Positions 16,433 through 24,823 are shown, numbered from the stretch's first letter. The stretch: 34,591 nucleotides of DNA from an uncultured bacterium (GCA_947177425.1 CAMWUN010000038.1:1-34591), one strand, 5' to 3'. Program-made: numbers and translations. The notes: generated by a model from the letters alone, not told the origin.

Positions 16433-17086
16433 ATGGCAGATTATGGGAATGAGATTTCTTCTATCAGCCTGGGCAGTATTATCGGAGGGGCGCTGAGCGC
16501 AATTGTTGAAGCCCAGAGCCAGGCGGCGCATACGACAGTAAATTTCATAAACGAGGTAGGGTTTGAGGGAAATCCGGAAGAAAGAAAACCTGTATATGTA
16601 AACTTTCAGTATGAAAAGACAATTCAGCCCGATAAAGAAGAAAAGAAGGAAGGACAGGAAGACGAAGGAGGGCAGGCAGTAAATTTAAAACAGATTACAA
16701 ATCTGAAAGTCCCTCTGCTGACAATGGTGCCGATTCCCTATATCAGGGTCGATGATGCCACCATTGATTTTAATGTAAAAATAAACTCCGTACAGGAGAC
16801 AAAAACATCCTCTGATTTGACATATGGAGGGAATGTGGATGCCCATGCCAACTACAACGGATTCCGTTTCAAAACAGGAATTAAGTTAAGCGCTTCCATT
16901 TCCAATCAGAAAAAAAGCAGTAGATCAGATAATGTACAAAGGGATTATTCTTTAAATATCCATGTACATGCAAAGCAGGATGATATGCCTGCCGGTGTGG
17001 AGCATCTGCTGGACCTGCTTTCTGACGCATCGTCCACAGAGACACGGGTTGTTCCGGTTAAAGAGAGGGGTGAGGGTAAATCATGA
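16433..17086 (+). CDS. DUF2589-family protein
   Basis: A 217-aa product starting behind AAAGGAGAAGAAGT. The N-terminal helix (about 10-44, SLGSIIGGALSAIVEAQSQA then TTVNFINEVGF) and the strand block VPLLTMVPIPYIRVDDATID (93-112) followed by FNVKINSVQ are the hallmarks of DUF2589. A charged Glu/Lys/Gln linker (about 64-84) separates them. The C-terminal part (about 125-200) continues as beta strands (GGNVDAHANYNG, SLNIHVHAKQDD). There is no signal peptide. The biochemical role of DUF2589 is unknown to me. It begins a tight co-directional cluster with a second DUF2589-like protein, whose start overlaps this stop as ATGA, and with a LanM-type enzyme. Confidence 0.8.
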   Translation: MADYGNEISSISLGSIIGGALSAIVEAQSQAAHTTVNFINEVGFEGNPEERKPVYVNFQYEKTIQPDKEEKKEGQEDEGGQAVNLKQITNLKVPLLTMVPIPYIRVDDATIDFNVKINSVQETKTSSDLTYGGNVDAHANYNGFRFKTGIKLSASISNQKKSSRSDNVQRDYSLNIHVHAKQDDMPAGVEHLLDLLSDASSTETRVVPVKERGEGKS

Positions 17087-17934
17087 TAACATTTGGCGAG
17101 TTTGCAGGAACACTGATTACGGATTTTTTACAGGCACGTAAAATAGCTGACGCATACAGCGCCGCTTTATCGGAAGAATATTATGTCAATCCGGTTTTGA
17201 GAGGGATGCCGGTTCCGCATTATACCGTTGACGAGGCGGAAATAGATGTTCCCATGAAAATTATGGGGGTCAGAAGGGCGGAGATTACAAAGGAAGACCT
17301 AAGGAACATATTAGTAAAGATTGAGCAGAAACTGCCTGTACTTTTATACCGGAATATTAAAAACAGCTATTATGAAAAGCAGGAAAACATTGTTTTTATA
17401 AAAAATGGAACAATCGAAGCAGAGCAGGTGGGCGTGGCGTTTGATTTTGGCGCTGACAAAAAGGAAAAGGCCGGAATTATCCGTTTAAGCCAGGTGCCGG
17501 AATTAAAAGCCTGCTACAAAGCGTCTACAGCATCGGTCTGCACCCTGATGAATACTTACATGAAAACCTATGTAGAAGAAAACAATATCGGTGAGATGAA
17601 ACTGTTAGACTTTACAGATGCTTTCATAGCCACATTAAAGAGTGTATGCAAACAGGAGTTTGGCACATATCCGGATGAGCAGACGCCCTTCATCAATAAA
17701 GATTCACTGAAAAAGATGTGTGAAACCATAGGAAGCGCCATGTTTTTTGAATTCAGGGAAATATTTGAACAGAAAGAAGGCATCCTGGTGTTACCGGAGA
17801 CTGGTAAAATGGAAAGCAGTTCACCGGAACAGCTTATGCGGGTTAAGATCAAAATCAAAGAACAGGATGTCAGCTTTGTTGTGGACCGGGATGAAAGCAG
17901 CGGAGAAACAAAACGTTTTTTGACATTGGGGTGA
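17083..17934 (+). CDS. Second DUF2589-like protein with long unique C-terminal region
   Basis: A 283-aa product whose ATG overlaps the previous stop (ATGA), so translation is coupled. The N-terminus repeats the DUF2589 pattern in shorter form: a helix (FGEFAGTLITDFLQARKIA) and then GMPVPHYTVDEAEIDVPMKI (41-60), which aligns with VPIPYIRVDDATIDFNVKI of the preceding protein. The remaining 220 residues are mixed alpha/beta with no motif I recognise (for example ASVCTLMNTYMKTYVEENN and FREIFEQKEGILVLPETGK). No membrane segment or signal peptide. The pair probably forms a complex; this rests on the shared domain and the gene overlap. Confidence 0.7.
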   Translation: MITFGEFAGTLITDFLQARKIADAYSAALSEEYYVNPVLRGMPVPHYTVDEAEIDVPMKIMGVRRAEITKEDLRNILVKIEQKLPVLLYRNIKNSYYEKQENIVFIKNGTIEAEQVGVAFDFGADKKEKAGIIRLSQVPELKACYKASTASVCTLMNTYMKTYVEENNIGEMKLLDFTDAFIATLKSVCKQEFGTYPDEQTPFINKDSLKKMCETIGSAMFFEFREIFEQKEGILVLPETGKMESSSPEQLMRVKIKIKEQDVSFVVDRDESSGETKRFLTLG

Positions 17935-17938
17935 TACC

Positions 17939-18508
17939 ATGCTTTCCATACTTGTCATAGAAGAATTTGAAAATTATTTTGCCGGAATGATTCCGGTGGC
18001 GGAATATATTGCAAAAGAACATTATATGCTGGAAGAAAAGGCAGGGGAATATATGGCCGGGCTTGTGGGCTTAAGCGAAAAGTTCCACATGCCTTTTGCA
18101 CCTGACATAGCTGTCATAAAAGGAAAAATTCAGAATTATGTGCCGGATTTGCATGAAGAAGTAAGAAACGGCAGATATGAGAAAAAGATAAAAAGACAGT
18201 ATCTTCTTGACTGCCTGTCGGAGGCAAAAGCCTGCACAGATGATTACTTTGCAAAGACGCGGCAGCTTCTGGAGGAAAGCAGTATTCTGCTTAGAAAAGT
18301 TGCAGCGGTGGCAGCAGCAAAAGGCTTACTGGAAAAGCAACAGGCAGCACGTTCCGCGGGCCAGCTTATCGATATAGATGATATCATATTGTGTATGAAG
18401 CAGGACGCTGAATTAATGCCTGCATTGACAAGCGCCATTGGAACGGCAGGATATCTGAACATGAAATGTCTGCTGGAACGGGCGGTCAGCGAAGTGCTGG
18501 AAGAATAG
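17939..18508 (+). CDS. Unknown helical protein in the DUF2589 cluster
   Basis: A 189-aa product starting four bases after the preceding stop. It reads as almost all helix, with heptad-like stretches (YLLDCLSEAKACTDDYFAKT, LLRKVAAVAAAKGLLEKQQAA) and an acidic segment IDIDDIILCMKQ. There is no signal peptide or membrane segment, and I recognise no family. Tight spacing in the cluster suggests that it works with the DUF2589 proteins, for example as a scaffold or partner. Confidence 0.65.
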   Translation: MLSILVIEEFENYFAGMIPVAEYIAKEHYMLEEKAGEYMAGLVGLSEKFHMPFAPDIAVIKGKIQNYVPDLHEEVRNGRYEKKIKRQYLLDCLSEAKACTDDYFAKTRQLLEESSILLRKVAAVAAAKGLLEKQQAARSAGQLIDIDDIILCMKQDAELMPALTSAIGTAGYLNMKCLLERAVSEVLEE

Positions 18509-18591
18509 CATGTGCAGATGCAGGCAGAAAATTGAAAAGTACGGATTCTGCACAGCAGAGCCATAAAAGAAGTACAGGAATGGAGAAAAAT

Positions 18592-18951
18592 ATGAATAAA
18601 AGAGAATTTGACCAGGTGGTTGACCTGACCCACTTTTTGGAAAAATATACGCAGCAGGCTATTAATACCGAAAGGAATAAGACATCTGCATTCTCAGATG
18701 AAGATAAAAAAATATGGGATTTATATTTTAAAATGTTGATAAAGCCGGGAATTCTGCCAGACGGCATGGCGTTTGGCCAGGCAAGTAACGATACCAATGT
18801 GGGTATCGGCAGTGACGGACGATTCTATCTGGATGAATTTATGCAGTTATTAATGCAGTGTTATAAATATTTGTACACTGCCCTTTCAAGCGGAGAGGTA
18901 TTTTTAAAATATAAGAACTGGCAGACAGCAGATGCAAAAGAAACACTATAA
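18592..18951 (+). CDS. Unknown small protein directly upstream of the LanM-like gene
   Basis: A 119-aa product. The start at 18592 (MNKREFDQVV) is chosen because GGAG lies eight bases before it; the open frame upstream is low-quality sequence overlapping the previous gene. It is helical and hydrophilic, with one Cys (LLMQCYKY) and several Ser/Thr. A central GILPDGMAFGQASNDTNVGIGSDGRF stretch (described in parts: GILPDG, GQASND, GIGSDG) is the least helical and could be a loop. There is no double-glycine leader and no Cys-rich core, so a lanthipeptide precursor is unlikely. It might still be the protein substrate of the next gene's product. Family unknown. Confidence 0.6.
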   Translation: MNKREFDQVVDLTHFLEKYTQQAINTERNKTSAFSDEDKKIWDLYFKMLIKPGILPDGMAFGQASNDTNVGIGSDGRFYLDEFMQLLMQCYKYLYTALSSGEVFLKYKNWQTADAKETL

Positions 18952-18985
18952 TCAGCAAATGAAAAAGTGATAAGGGAGAAAATAT

Positions 18986-20614
18986 ATGTATAGGGCAACA
19001 GATGCATGTGACGAAGACCTGGCGGCATATATTTCAGCCATCAGCAGACTGAATTCCAGAATAGAGTGGCCTCTTCATTCCTATATTACGTGCAAAAGTG
19101 TAGAAAATGAATTTACTTTATTAAAAGGTTTTTATATGAAGAAACAGACCGGAATGTCCAGAGGCGGCATACTGGTACTGCTGGACAGCATACACGACTA
19201 TACACAGTACAAAACCTTAGCCCGTCTGCACAGGGAACTGATGCAGGTCTGTATAAAACCGGAATTCGATTACATAGGAGAAGGGCCATATACCTTTTTC
19301 TATTTTGTATACAAGAACCAGCAGCAGGCTATATACCTGCTGGACTGTGCGGCCGGAATTTACGAATGCTTTGGAGAGAACACGCATAAGGTATTGGAAT
19401 ATTTGTTCCAGTTGGGCAATTATGTGACAGCAGACGGCGGGGAGCAGATTAATGCAGGAAAGTTCGTGGATTTCTTTTTTAGGCGGGCAGGTATCTATAT
19501 GGAAGGATTCCGGAATATCAGACAAATGCTTACCAATGTCCGCCTGCCTGCAGGATGCCGCATTACGGAAGAGAATATGGTGCCAACGACAGGCGATATG
19601 CACGGCAAGGGTAAAATTCCCTATATTATTGAAAATGCGAAAGGAAATTTTGTATATAAGCCCCGGGATATGAGGCTGGACTGTCTGATTATGGAAACAT
19701 TGTCCTTCTTTAACAGTTTTTTGGATGAACAGTTCAGGCTGCCTGTTTTAGGCATTTATCTGCTTCCCGATTATACAGGGCTTATGCAGTTTGCCTTACA
19801 TGCAGAAGAAATGGACAGGGCGCAGGCGGAAGGCTATTTCCTGAAATTTGGAGCGTTGCTGTGTTTTTCAAAATTGTTTGGCATTGACGACCTCCATACG
19901 GAAAATATTATGGCTACGTCAGAAGGGCCTGTTATAATAGATTTGGAATGTTCTCTTTTATCCAGTCTGATAAAAAAGAAATCCATAGCAAACGATAATC
20001 TTGCGCGGATTGCGGCAGCTTTTAGTGAGAAAATAAGGGAAAATGCCACATTTTTGGTGGAAGGGCATATCCAGCCCTTAAGGGTTTTTGGACCTTTTAT
20101 CCTGGAGGGATTTTCCCATGCTGCTGAGCGTTGCCAGATGCATAAAGAAGAACTGGAACGTTACTATACCGATTTGAGGAAACAGCCGTTTTTTTACAGA
20201 GTTGTTCCTGTCCACACATCAGGATTTTATACCTATATGCATGACATCGTAAGTTCCTGCACTGACAGCAGCCAGATAGAAATTATTCTGGGCTATGCAT
20301 TTGAAGAGGCTGTAGATGATTTATGTATAAAATGCTGCCAGACAAAAGAGGCGTTTACAGACTGTCTTCAGACGGATTTGCTGGTTCAGGCAATGTACAG
20401 CGGCATGTTTTGGGGAAATATCCCGCTGTTTCAGTTTGCTGATACAGTTGACGATGGGGGGAATTTTTTCCGTATGGGGTATTTAGATGGTTTCCCGATC
20501 TTTAAGGCGCCCCTTGCAGTGGGGTCGCTTGGACAACTGCTGGCAGAGTTTTCGGAACAGATTGACTGGCTGGCGTCAGAAGAGGCTGCGCAGTCAGTAA
20601 GTGGATTGCTTTAG
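18986..20614 (+). CDS. Free-standing LanM-type dehydratase domain (DUF4135-like), no cyclase
   Basis: A 542-aa product, about half a LanM synthetase. It keeps the kinase-like core: FVYKPRDMRLD with Lys225, DDLHTEN with Asp302, His304 and Asn307, and IIDLE with Asp319. The spacing D-x-H-x2-N and then 12 residues to Asp equals that of the CylM dehydratase site. A later FYRVVPVHT (Arg405, Thr411) has the same six-residue step as the Arg and Thr that CylM uses to eliminate phosphate. GNIPLF near residue 470 matches the end of the LanM dehydratase region. The zinc-binding LanC cyclase domain is absent and the N-terminal region is short. It may phosphorylate or dehydrate Ser/Thr in an unusual protein target; candidates are the neighbouring proteins. 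Confidence 0.8.
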   Translation: MYRATDACDEDLAAYISAISRLNSRIEWPLHSYITCKSVENEFTLLKGFYMKKQTGMSRGGILVLLDSIHDYTQYKTLARLHRELMQVCIKPEFDYIGEGPYTFFYFVYKNQQQAIYLLDCAAGIYECFGENTHKVLEYLFQLGNYVTADGGEQINAGKFVDFFFRRAGIYMEGFRNIRQMLTNVRLPAGCRITEENMVPTTGDMHGKGKIPYIIENAKGNFVYKPRDMRLDCLIMETLSFFNSFLDEQFRLPVLGIYLLPDYTGLMQFALHAEEMDRAQAEGYFLKFGALLCFSKLFGIDDLHTENIMATSEGPVIIDLECSLLSSLIKKKSIANDNLARIAAAFSEKIRENATFLVEGHIQPLRVFGPFILEGFSHAAERCQMHKEELERYYTDLRKQPFFYRVVPVHTSGFYTYMHDIVSSCTDSSQIEIILGYAFEEAVDDLCIKCCQTKEAFTDCLQTDLLVQAMYSGMFWGNIPLFQFADTVDDGGNFFRMGYLDGFPIFKAPLAVGSLGQLLAEFSEQIDWLASEEAAQSVSGLL

Positions 20615-20628
20615 AAAGGAAAAATAAA

Positions 20629-21759
20629 ATGAGATATCCTGAATTTTTAAAGGAAAAAGGCACTGTGGGATTCGTAGCGCCCTCCTTCGGGTGTGCAGGA
20701 GAACCTTACAGAACGGCATTTGAAAATGCCATAAATAAGTGGAAGGAAATGGGATACAGCGTGGATTTGGGGCCTAACTGCTTTGAAGCGTCAGGGACAG
20801 GCATCAGCAATACTCCGGAAAAATGCGCACAGGAACTGACCGGTTATTACTTAAGCCATAAGAATGATGTGCTTATTTCCTGCGGCGGCGGGGAACTTAT
20901 GTGTGAAATTCTGGAGCATGTGGATTTTGATGCCATAAAGCAGGGCGCTCCCAAGTGGTTTATGGGCTATTCCGACAATACCAACATGACTTTCCTGCTG
21001 GCTACCATTTGTGATACAGCATCTATTTATGGGCCCTGCGGGTGTGTTTTTGGCATGGAGCCGTGGCATGTGTCTGTGAGGGATGCGGTGGAACTTATTA
21101 CGGGGAAAAAATGTCTGATGGAAAGTTATGAAAAGTGGGAGAAGGAAAAATTAAAGGATGAAGAACATCCCCTTCTGTCTTATAACTGTACGGAAGATCT
21201 TGCCCTTAAAGTTTATATTCCACAGATAGAGAAACCTGATGCCGGCGGAATAAGAACGGAAGAAAATTCTTTGGCAGATGCATCCGGCAGAGAGGAACTA
21301 CGGGACGGAGACATCCCCATGGAAGAAAGCAGAAGCGGGGTCATGGAAGGCCGTCTGATTGGGGGATGTATGGATTGTCTGGTGAATCTGACGGGTACAA
21401 AATTCGACAAGGTAAAAGAGTTCACAGACAAATACAAAGAGGACGGCTTTATCTGGTTTCTGGAAGCCTGCGATTTAAATGTATTCGGCATTAGAAGAGC
21501 CATGTGGCAGATGGAGCAGGCGGGATGGTTCCGGTATGTAAAAGGCTTCCTCTTTGGCAGGCCCCTGTGCCACGGGCAGGAGATGATGGGGCTTGACCAG
21601 TATGAGGCAGTGCTTCCCACAGCGCGCAGGCATAAGGTTCCGGTGATGATGGATGTGGATCTGGGACATCTCCCTCCCATGATGCCCTTAGTTACGGGAA
21701 GCATGGCAAAAGTTACGGCCAAAGAGGGAAAACTGGAAGTAAGGATGGAGTATCGGTAA
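20629..21759 (+). CDS. S66-family peptidase (LD-carboxypeptidase/MccF-like)
   Basis: A 376-aa product. The catalytic triad is complete: Ser115 in MGYSDNTN, Glu279 in WFLEACDLN and His347 in DVDLGHLPP. The N-terminal GTVGFVAPSFGC and SCGGGELMCEIL are typical. S66 enzymes cut L,D-peptide bonds of murein tetrapeptides (LdcA) or amide bonds of microcin-C-like compounds (MccF, self-immunity). A hydrophilic insert at about 200-240 is longer than I would expect for LdcA and looks like a variable loop. It begins 14 bases after the LanM-like gene, so it is in the same transcript. That position fits immunity or processing for a modified peptide, but recycling of cell wall is equally possible. Confidence 0.88.
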   Translation: MRYPEFLKEKGTVGFVAPSFGCAGEPYRTAFENAINKWKEMGYSVDLGPNCFEASGTGISNTPEKCAQELTGYYLSHKNDVLISCGGGELMCEILEHVDFDAIKQGAPKWFMGYSDNTNMTFLLATICDTASIYGPCGCVFGMEPWHVSVRDAVELITGKKCLMESYEKWEKEKLKDEEHPLLSYNCTEDLALKVYIPQIEKPDAGGIRTEENSLADASGREELRDGDIPMEESRSGVMEGRLIGGCMDCLVNLTGTKFDKVKEFTDKYKEDGFIWFLEACDLNVFGIRRAMWQMEQAGWFRYVKGFLFGRPLCHGQEMMGLDQYEAVLPTARRHKVPVMMDVDLGHLPPMMPLVTGSMAKVTAKEGKLEVRMEYR

Positions 21760-21760
21760 G

Positions 21761-22627
21761 ATGAAGAATGAAAACACAGCGACAAGAGAACTTAAAAGAT
21801 TTTTCCTGGTAGTGGCGGCTGCCTGTATCATGGCCATGAATATTAAAAGCTTTATCCGGGCGGGAAACTTAATTCCCGGCGGCTTTAACGGGCTTACCCT
21901 GCTGATCCAGCAGATAGGGGTGGAATTCTTCGGGATACAGATTCCTTTTACACTGGTCAATCTATTGCTCAATTCCATCCCGGTGTTTATCAGCTTTAAG
22001 TTTATCGGGAAAAAATTTACCGGATATTCCTGTCTTATGATTGTTCTCTCGGGCATTTTGACAGATATACTGCCCGGCTATCCGGTCACGGACGATATTC
22101 TTCTGGTCTGCGTATTCGGGGGGATTATCAATGCATTTGCCATAAGTCTGTGCCTGTTCGCTGACGCCACCAGCGGGGGGACGGATTTTATCGCCATTTT
22201 CTTTTCAGAAAAATACGGAATAGATACATGGAACTATATTTTTGCGGCCAATGTGATTGTTCTTTTGATTGCGGGAGGACTGTTCGACTGGAATGAAGCC
22301 CTTTACTCTATTATATTCCAGTTTACCTCCACTCAGGTTCTGCATTTTATTTATAAACGGTACCAGAAGCAGACGCTGTTCATCATCACCCAGAAACCCG
22401 ATGAGGTTTACGAATCTATCAGGGATATCACCAATCATGACGCCACTTTATTTAAGGGGACAGGATGCTTTAGGAAGCATGAATGTAACATGCTTTATTC
22501 CGTGGTGGGAAGCGATGAAATCCGTAAGGTTGTGTCCAGAATAAGGGAAGTTGACGGGCAGGCGTTTATTAATACGGTAAAGACCGAGCATATTACGGGA
22601 AGATTTTACAAAAGACCTAACGATTGA
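21761..22627 (+). CDS. YitT-family membrane protein (DUF161 + DUF2179)
   Basis: A 288-aa product beginning one base after the S66 stop codon. There are five to six membrane segments in the first 190 residues, with GNLIPGGFNGLTLLIQQ near the start and FADATSGGTDFIAIFFSEK in the middle, both typical of YitT proteins. The C-terminal DUF2179 domain (about 205-285) shows KQTLFIITQKPDEVYESI and VDGQAFINTVKTEHITGRFYKRP. The function of the family is not settled; a transport role is usually assumed. It may be an unrelated member of the transcript. Confidence 0.9.
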   Translation: MKNENTATRELKRFFLVVAAACIMAMNIKSFIRAGNLIPGGFNGLTLLIQQIGVEFFGIQIPFTLVNLLLNSIPVFISFKFIGKKFTGYSCLMIVLSGILTDILPGYPVTDDILLVCVFGGIINAFAISLCLFADATSGGTDFIAIFFSEKYGIDTWNYIFAANVIVLLIAGGLFDWNEALYSIIFQFTSTQVLHFIYKRYQKQTLFIITQKPDEVYESIRDITNHDATLFKGTGCFRKHECNMLYSVVGSDEIRKVVSRIREVDGQAFINTVKTEHITGRFYKRPND

Positions 22628-22652
22628 ATAAAAATCGTGCGATGAATGACAG

Positions 22653-22681
22653 TTGAAGCGGCGTATCATGTTCTTTATAAT
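22653..22681 (+). promoter_or_regulatory. Sigma-A promoter for the Spo0A-like gene
   Basis: TTGAAG (22653-22658), a 17-base spacer and TATAAT (22676-22681) lie in the 92-base gap before the Spo0A-like gene. Transcription should begin about 30 bases before the GGAGGG ribosome site at 22711. Confidence 0.75.
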
Positions 22682-22722
22682 AGATTCATAGCAATATTTG
22701 TGAAAAAGATGGAGGGAACATG

Positions 22723-23238
22723 ATGGAACAGTTAAATTTGTCGGCGGTTAAGGATCCGGAACGGGTATATAAAATCTTGGGAGAACTGATACATATGGAC
22801 AGGGAATTCCAGATTATGATAACAGTCCCGTCCGGCAATCATTCTTCTTTTGCAGAAGAGGACAGGACAGAATCGGACAAGAAGTTAAGCTACAACCTGG
22901 AAAAAGACGTAACAGATATGATTCATGAGATTGGCGTTCCTGCGCATATAAAGGGATATCAGTATTTACGGGAAGCCATTATGATGTCCGTGGAAGACCC
23001 GGAGATGCTCGGCTCCATAACCAAAGTTCTGTATCCGACCATCGCCAGAAAGAATCAGACTACAGCGAGCCGTGTGGAACGGGCAATCCGGCATGCGATT
23101 GAGGTGGCGTGGAACAGGGGCAGAATGGAAACGCTGGATGCCATGTTTGGGTACACCATCAATACCGGAAAAGGAAAACCTACCAATTCTGAATTTATTG
23201 CGCTTATTGCCGATAAAATCCGGCTTCAGTACCGTTAA
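22723..23238 (+). CDS. Spo0A-type DNA-binding-domain protein lacking a receiver
   Basis: A 171-aa product. GGAGGG at 22711-22716 favours the ATG at 22723 over 22720. Residues 60-165 are the Spo0A C-terminal domain: [27 protein letters not shown], then [21 protein letters not shown] and [17 protein letters not shown], all near-identical to the sporulation master regulator. The first 55 residues are not a CheY-like receiver (no phospho-Asp pocket), while true Spo0A is about 265 aa. It may bind 0A-box-like sites without phosphorylation, and so act as an antagonist or constitutive variant of Spo0A. It has its own promoter and a terminator follows it. Confidence 0.9.
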   Translation: MEQLNLSAVKDPERVYKILGELIHMDREFQIMITVPSGNHSSFAEEDRTESDKKLSYNLEKDVTDMIHEIGVPAHIKGYQYLREAIMMSVEDPEMLGSITKVLYPTIARKNQTTASRVERAIRHAIEVAWNRGRMETLDAMFGYTINTGKGKPTNSEFIALIADKIRLQYR

Positions 23239-23254
23239 AAAACGTAAAAATATA

Positions 23255-23286
23255 AGGGCTGCCTTAAGGCGGCTCTATTATTTTGC
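23255..23286 (+). terminator. Rho-independent terminator after the Spo0A-like gene
   Basis: Bases 23255-23263 (AGGGCTGCC) pair with 23268-23276 (GGCGGCTCT) over a TTAA loop, with two G-T wobbles, followed by ATTATTTTGC. It sits 16 bases after the stop codon and separates this gene from glgA. Confidence 0.75.
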
Positions 23287-23318
23287 AAATTTTGCTTTTA
23301 TTGGACGGTTGAATGTTG

Positions 23319-23324
23319 TATAAT
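23319..23324 (+). promoter_or_regulatory. -10 element of the glgA promoter
   Basis: TATAAT at 23319-23324, preceded by TG, lies 33 bases before the glgA start. A second TATAAT is at 23329-23334. No -35 hexamer sits at the ideal distance for either, so the exact promoter is uncertain. Confidence 0.45.
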
Positions 23325-23356
23325 ACTCTATAATAATAATTACTGGAGGGTTTGTG

Positions 23357-24802
23357 ATGAAAAAGATTCTTTTTGTCGCATCAGAAGGTGTTCCATTTAT
23401 AAAGACAGGAGGGCTGGCTGATGTAGTGGGTTCTCTTCCCAAGTGTATAGACAGGCGGTATTTTGACGTGAGGGTCATTCTCCCCAAATATACCTGTATG
23501 TCACAGGAGATGAAGGACAAGATGAGTTATGTTACTCATTTTTATATGGATTTCCATTGGAAAAATGAGTATGTAGGCATTATGTATGCAGAGGTTGAAG
23601 GCGTAAAGTATTATTTTATCGACAATGAAATGTTCTTTAACGGCTTCAGGCCTTACAGCGACAATGCGCTGTTTGAAATTGAAAAGTATGCATTTTTCTC
23701 TAAGGCTGCTTTGTCGATTCTGCCTGTGATTGATTTCCGTCCTGATTTGATACACTGCCATGACTGGCAGACGGGACTGGTTCCGGTCTATTTAAAAGAG
23801 CGTTTCCAGGGAAGCGATTTCTACCGGGGGATCAAGTCGGTTATGACCATTCATAATCTGAAATTCCAGGGAAAATGGAGCGTAAAGGAAGTACAGGATA
23901 TCACAGGACTTCCGGGCTACTATTTTACCCCGGATAAGCTGGAACTTTACAAGGATGCCAACCTGTTAAAGGGCGGCCTGGTGTATGCAGACGCAATTAC
24001 CACTGTGAGCAGCACCTATGCAGACGAAATCAAGACACAATTTTACGGGGAACAGCTTGACGGTCTGATGCAGGCGCGCAGCAATTCCTTAAGGGGAATC
24101 GTGAACGGTATTGATTACGAAGAATTTAACCCGGAGACAGATAAATATATTGAGCATAAGTACAATGCAATGAACTTCCGCAAGGAAAAGATTAAGAATA
24201 AACGCGCCCTTCAGGCGGAACTGGGCCTGGAACAGGATGACCGGAAATTTATGATTGGAATTGTATCCAGACTGACAGACCAGAAAGGCTTTGATTTGAT
24301 TGCCTATATTATGGATGAACTCTGTCAGGACAATGTTCAGATAGTGGTGCTTGGTACCGGGGAGGAACGGTATGAAAATATGTTCCGGCATTTTGACTGG
24401 AAGTATAATAATAAAGTATCGGCAAACATATATTATTCAGAAGCATTGTCCCATAAAATTTATGCGTCATGTGACGCTTTCCTGATGCCTTCCTTATTTG
24501 AACCCTGCGGCCTGAGCCAGCTTATGAGTCTGCGCTACGGCACGGTTCCCATTGTAAGGGAGACAGGGGGACTGAAAGATACCGTGCAGCCTTACAACGA
24601 ATATGAAGGCACTGGAACAGGATTTTCGTTCGTAAATTATAATGCCCATGAAATGCTGGGAACCATCCGCTATGCGGAGCAGGTTTATTATGATAAGAAA
24701 CGGGAATGGAATAAGATTGTGGACCGGGGCATGGCAGCGGATTTCTCATGGAATGTTTCAGCGGCCAAATATCAGGAGATGTACGACTGGCTGATTGGAT
24801 AG
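23357..24802 (+). CDS. glgA: Glycogen synthase (ADP-glucose-dependent, GT5)
   Basis: A 481-aa product of the usual bacterial GlgA length. The ATG at 23357 is seven bases from GGAGG. The N-terminal ADP-glucose site KTGGLADVVGSLPK is present, with HCHDWQTGLVPVYL and TIHNLKFQG in the N-terminal Rossmann domain. The C-terminal domain has GIVSRLTDQKGFDLI and SLFEPCGLSQLMSLRYGTVP followed by RETGGLKDTV, which hold the donor and the catalytic Glu. It elongates alpha-1,4-glucan in the cytosol. No other glg genes are adjacent. Glycogen storage is often linked to sporulation in clostridia, which fits the neighbours. Confidence 0.96.
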   Translation: MKKILFVASEGVPFIKTGGLADVVGSLPKCIDRRYFDVRVILPKYTCMSQEMKDKMSYVTHFYMDFHWKNEYVGIMYAEVEGVKYYFIDNEMFFNGFRPYSDNALFEIEKYAFFSKAALSILPVIDFRPDLIHCHDWQTGLVPVYLKERFQGSDFYRGIKSVMTIHNLKFQGKWSVKEVQDITGLPGYYFTPDKLELYKDANLLKGGLVYADAITTVSSTYADEIKTQFYGEQLDGLMQARSNSLRGIVNGIDYEEFNPETDKYIEHKYNAMNFRKEKIKNKRALQAELGLEQDDRKFMIGIVSRLTDQKGFDLIAYIMDELCQDNVQIVVLGTGEERYENMFRHFDWKYNNKVSANIYYSEALSHKIYASCDAFLMPSLFEPCGLSQLMSLRYGTVPIVRETGGLKDTVQPYNEYEGTGTGFSFVNYNAHEMLGTIRYAEQVYYDKKREWNKIVDRGMAADFSWNVSAAKYQEMYDWLIG

Positions 24803-24823
24803 AAGTTTTGGAGCGTAGCAGCA

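Noticed and set aside
16433-21759. A classical class II lantibiotic cluster
   Set aside because: There is no LanC domain, no LanT exporter/protease and no precursor with a double-glycine leader and Cys-rich core next to the LanM-like gene.
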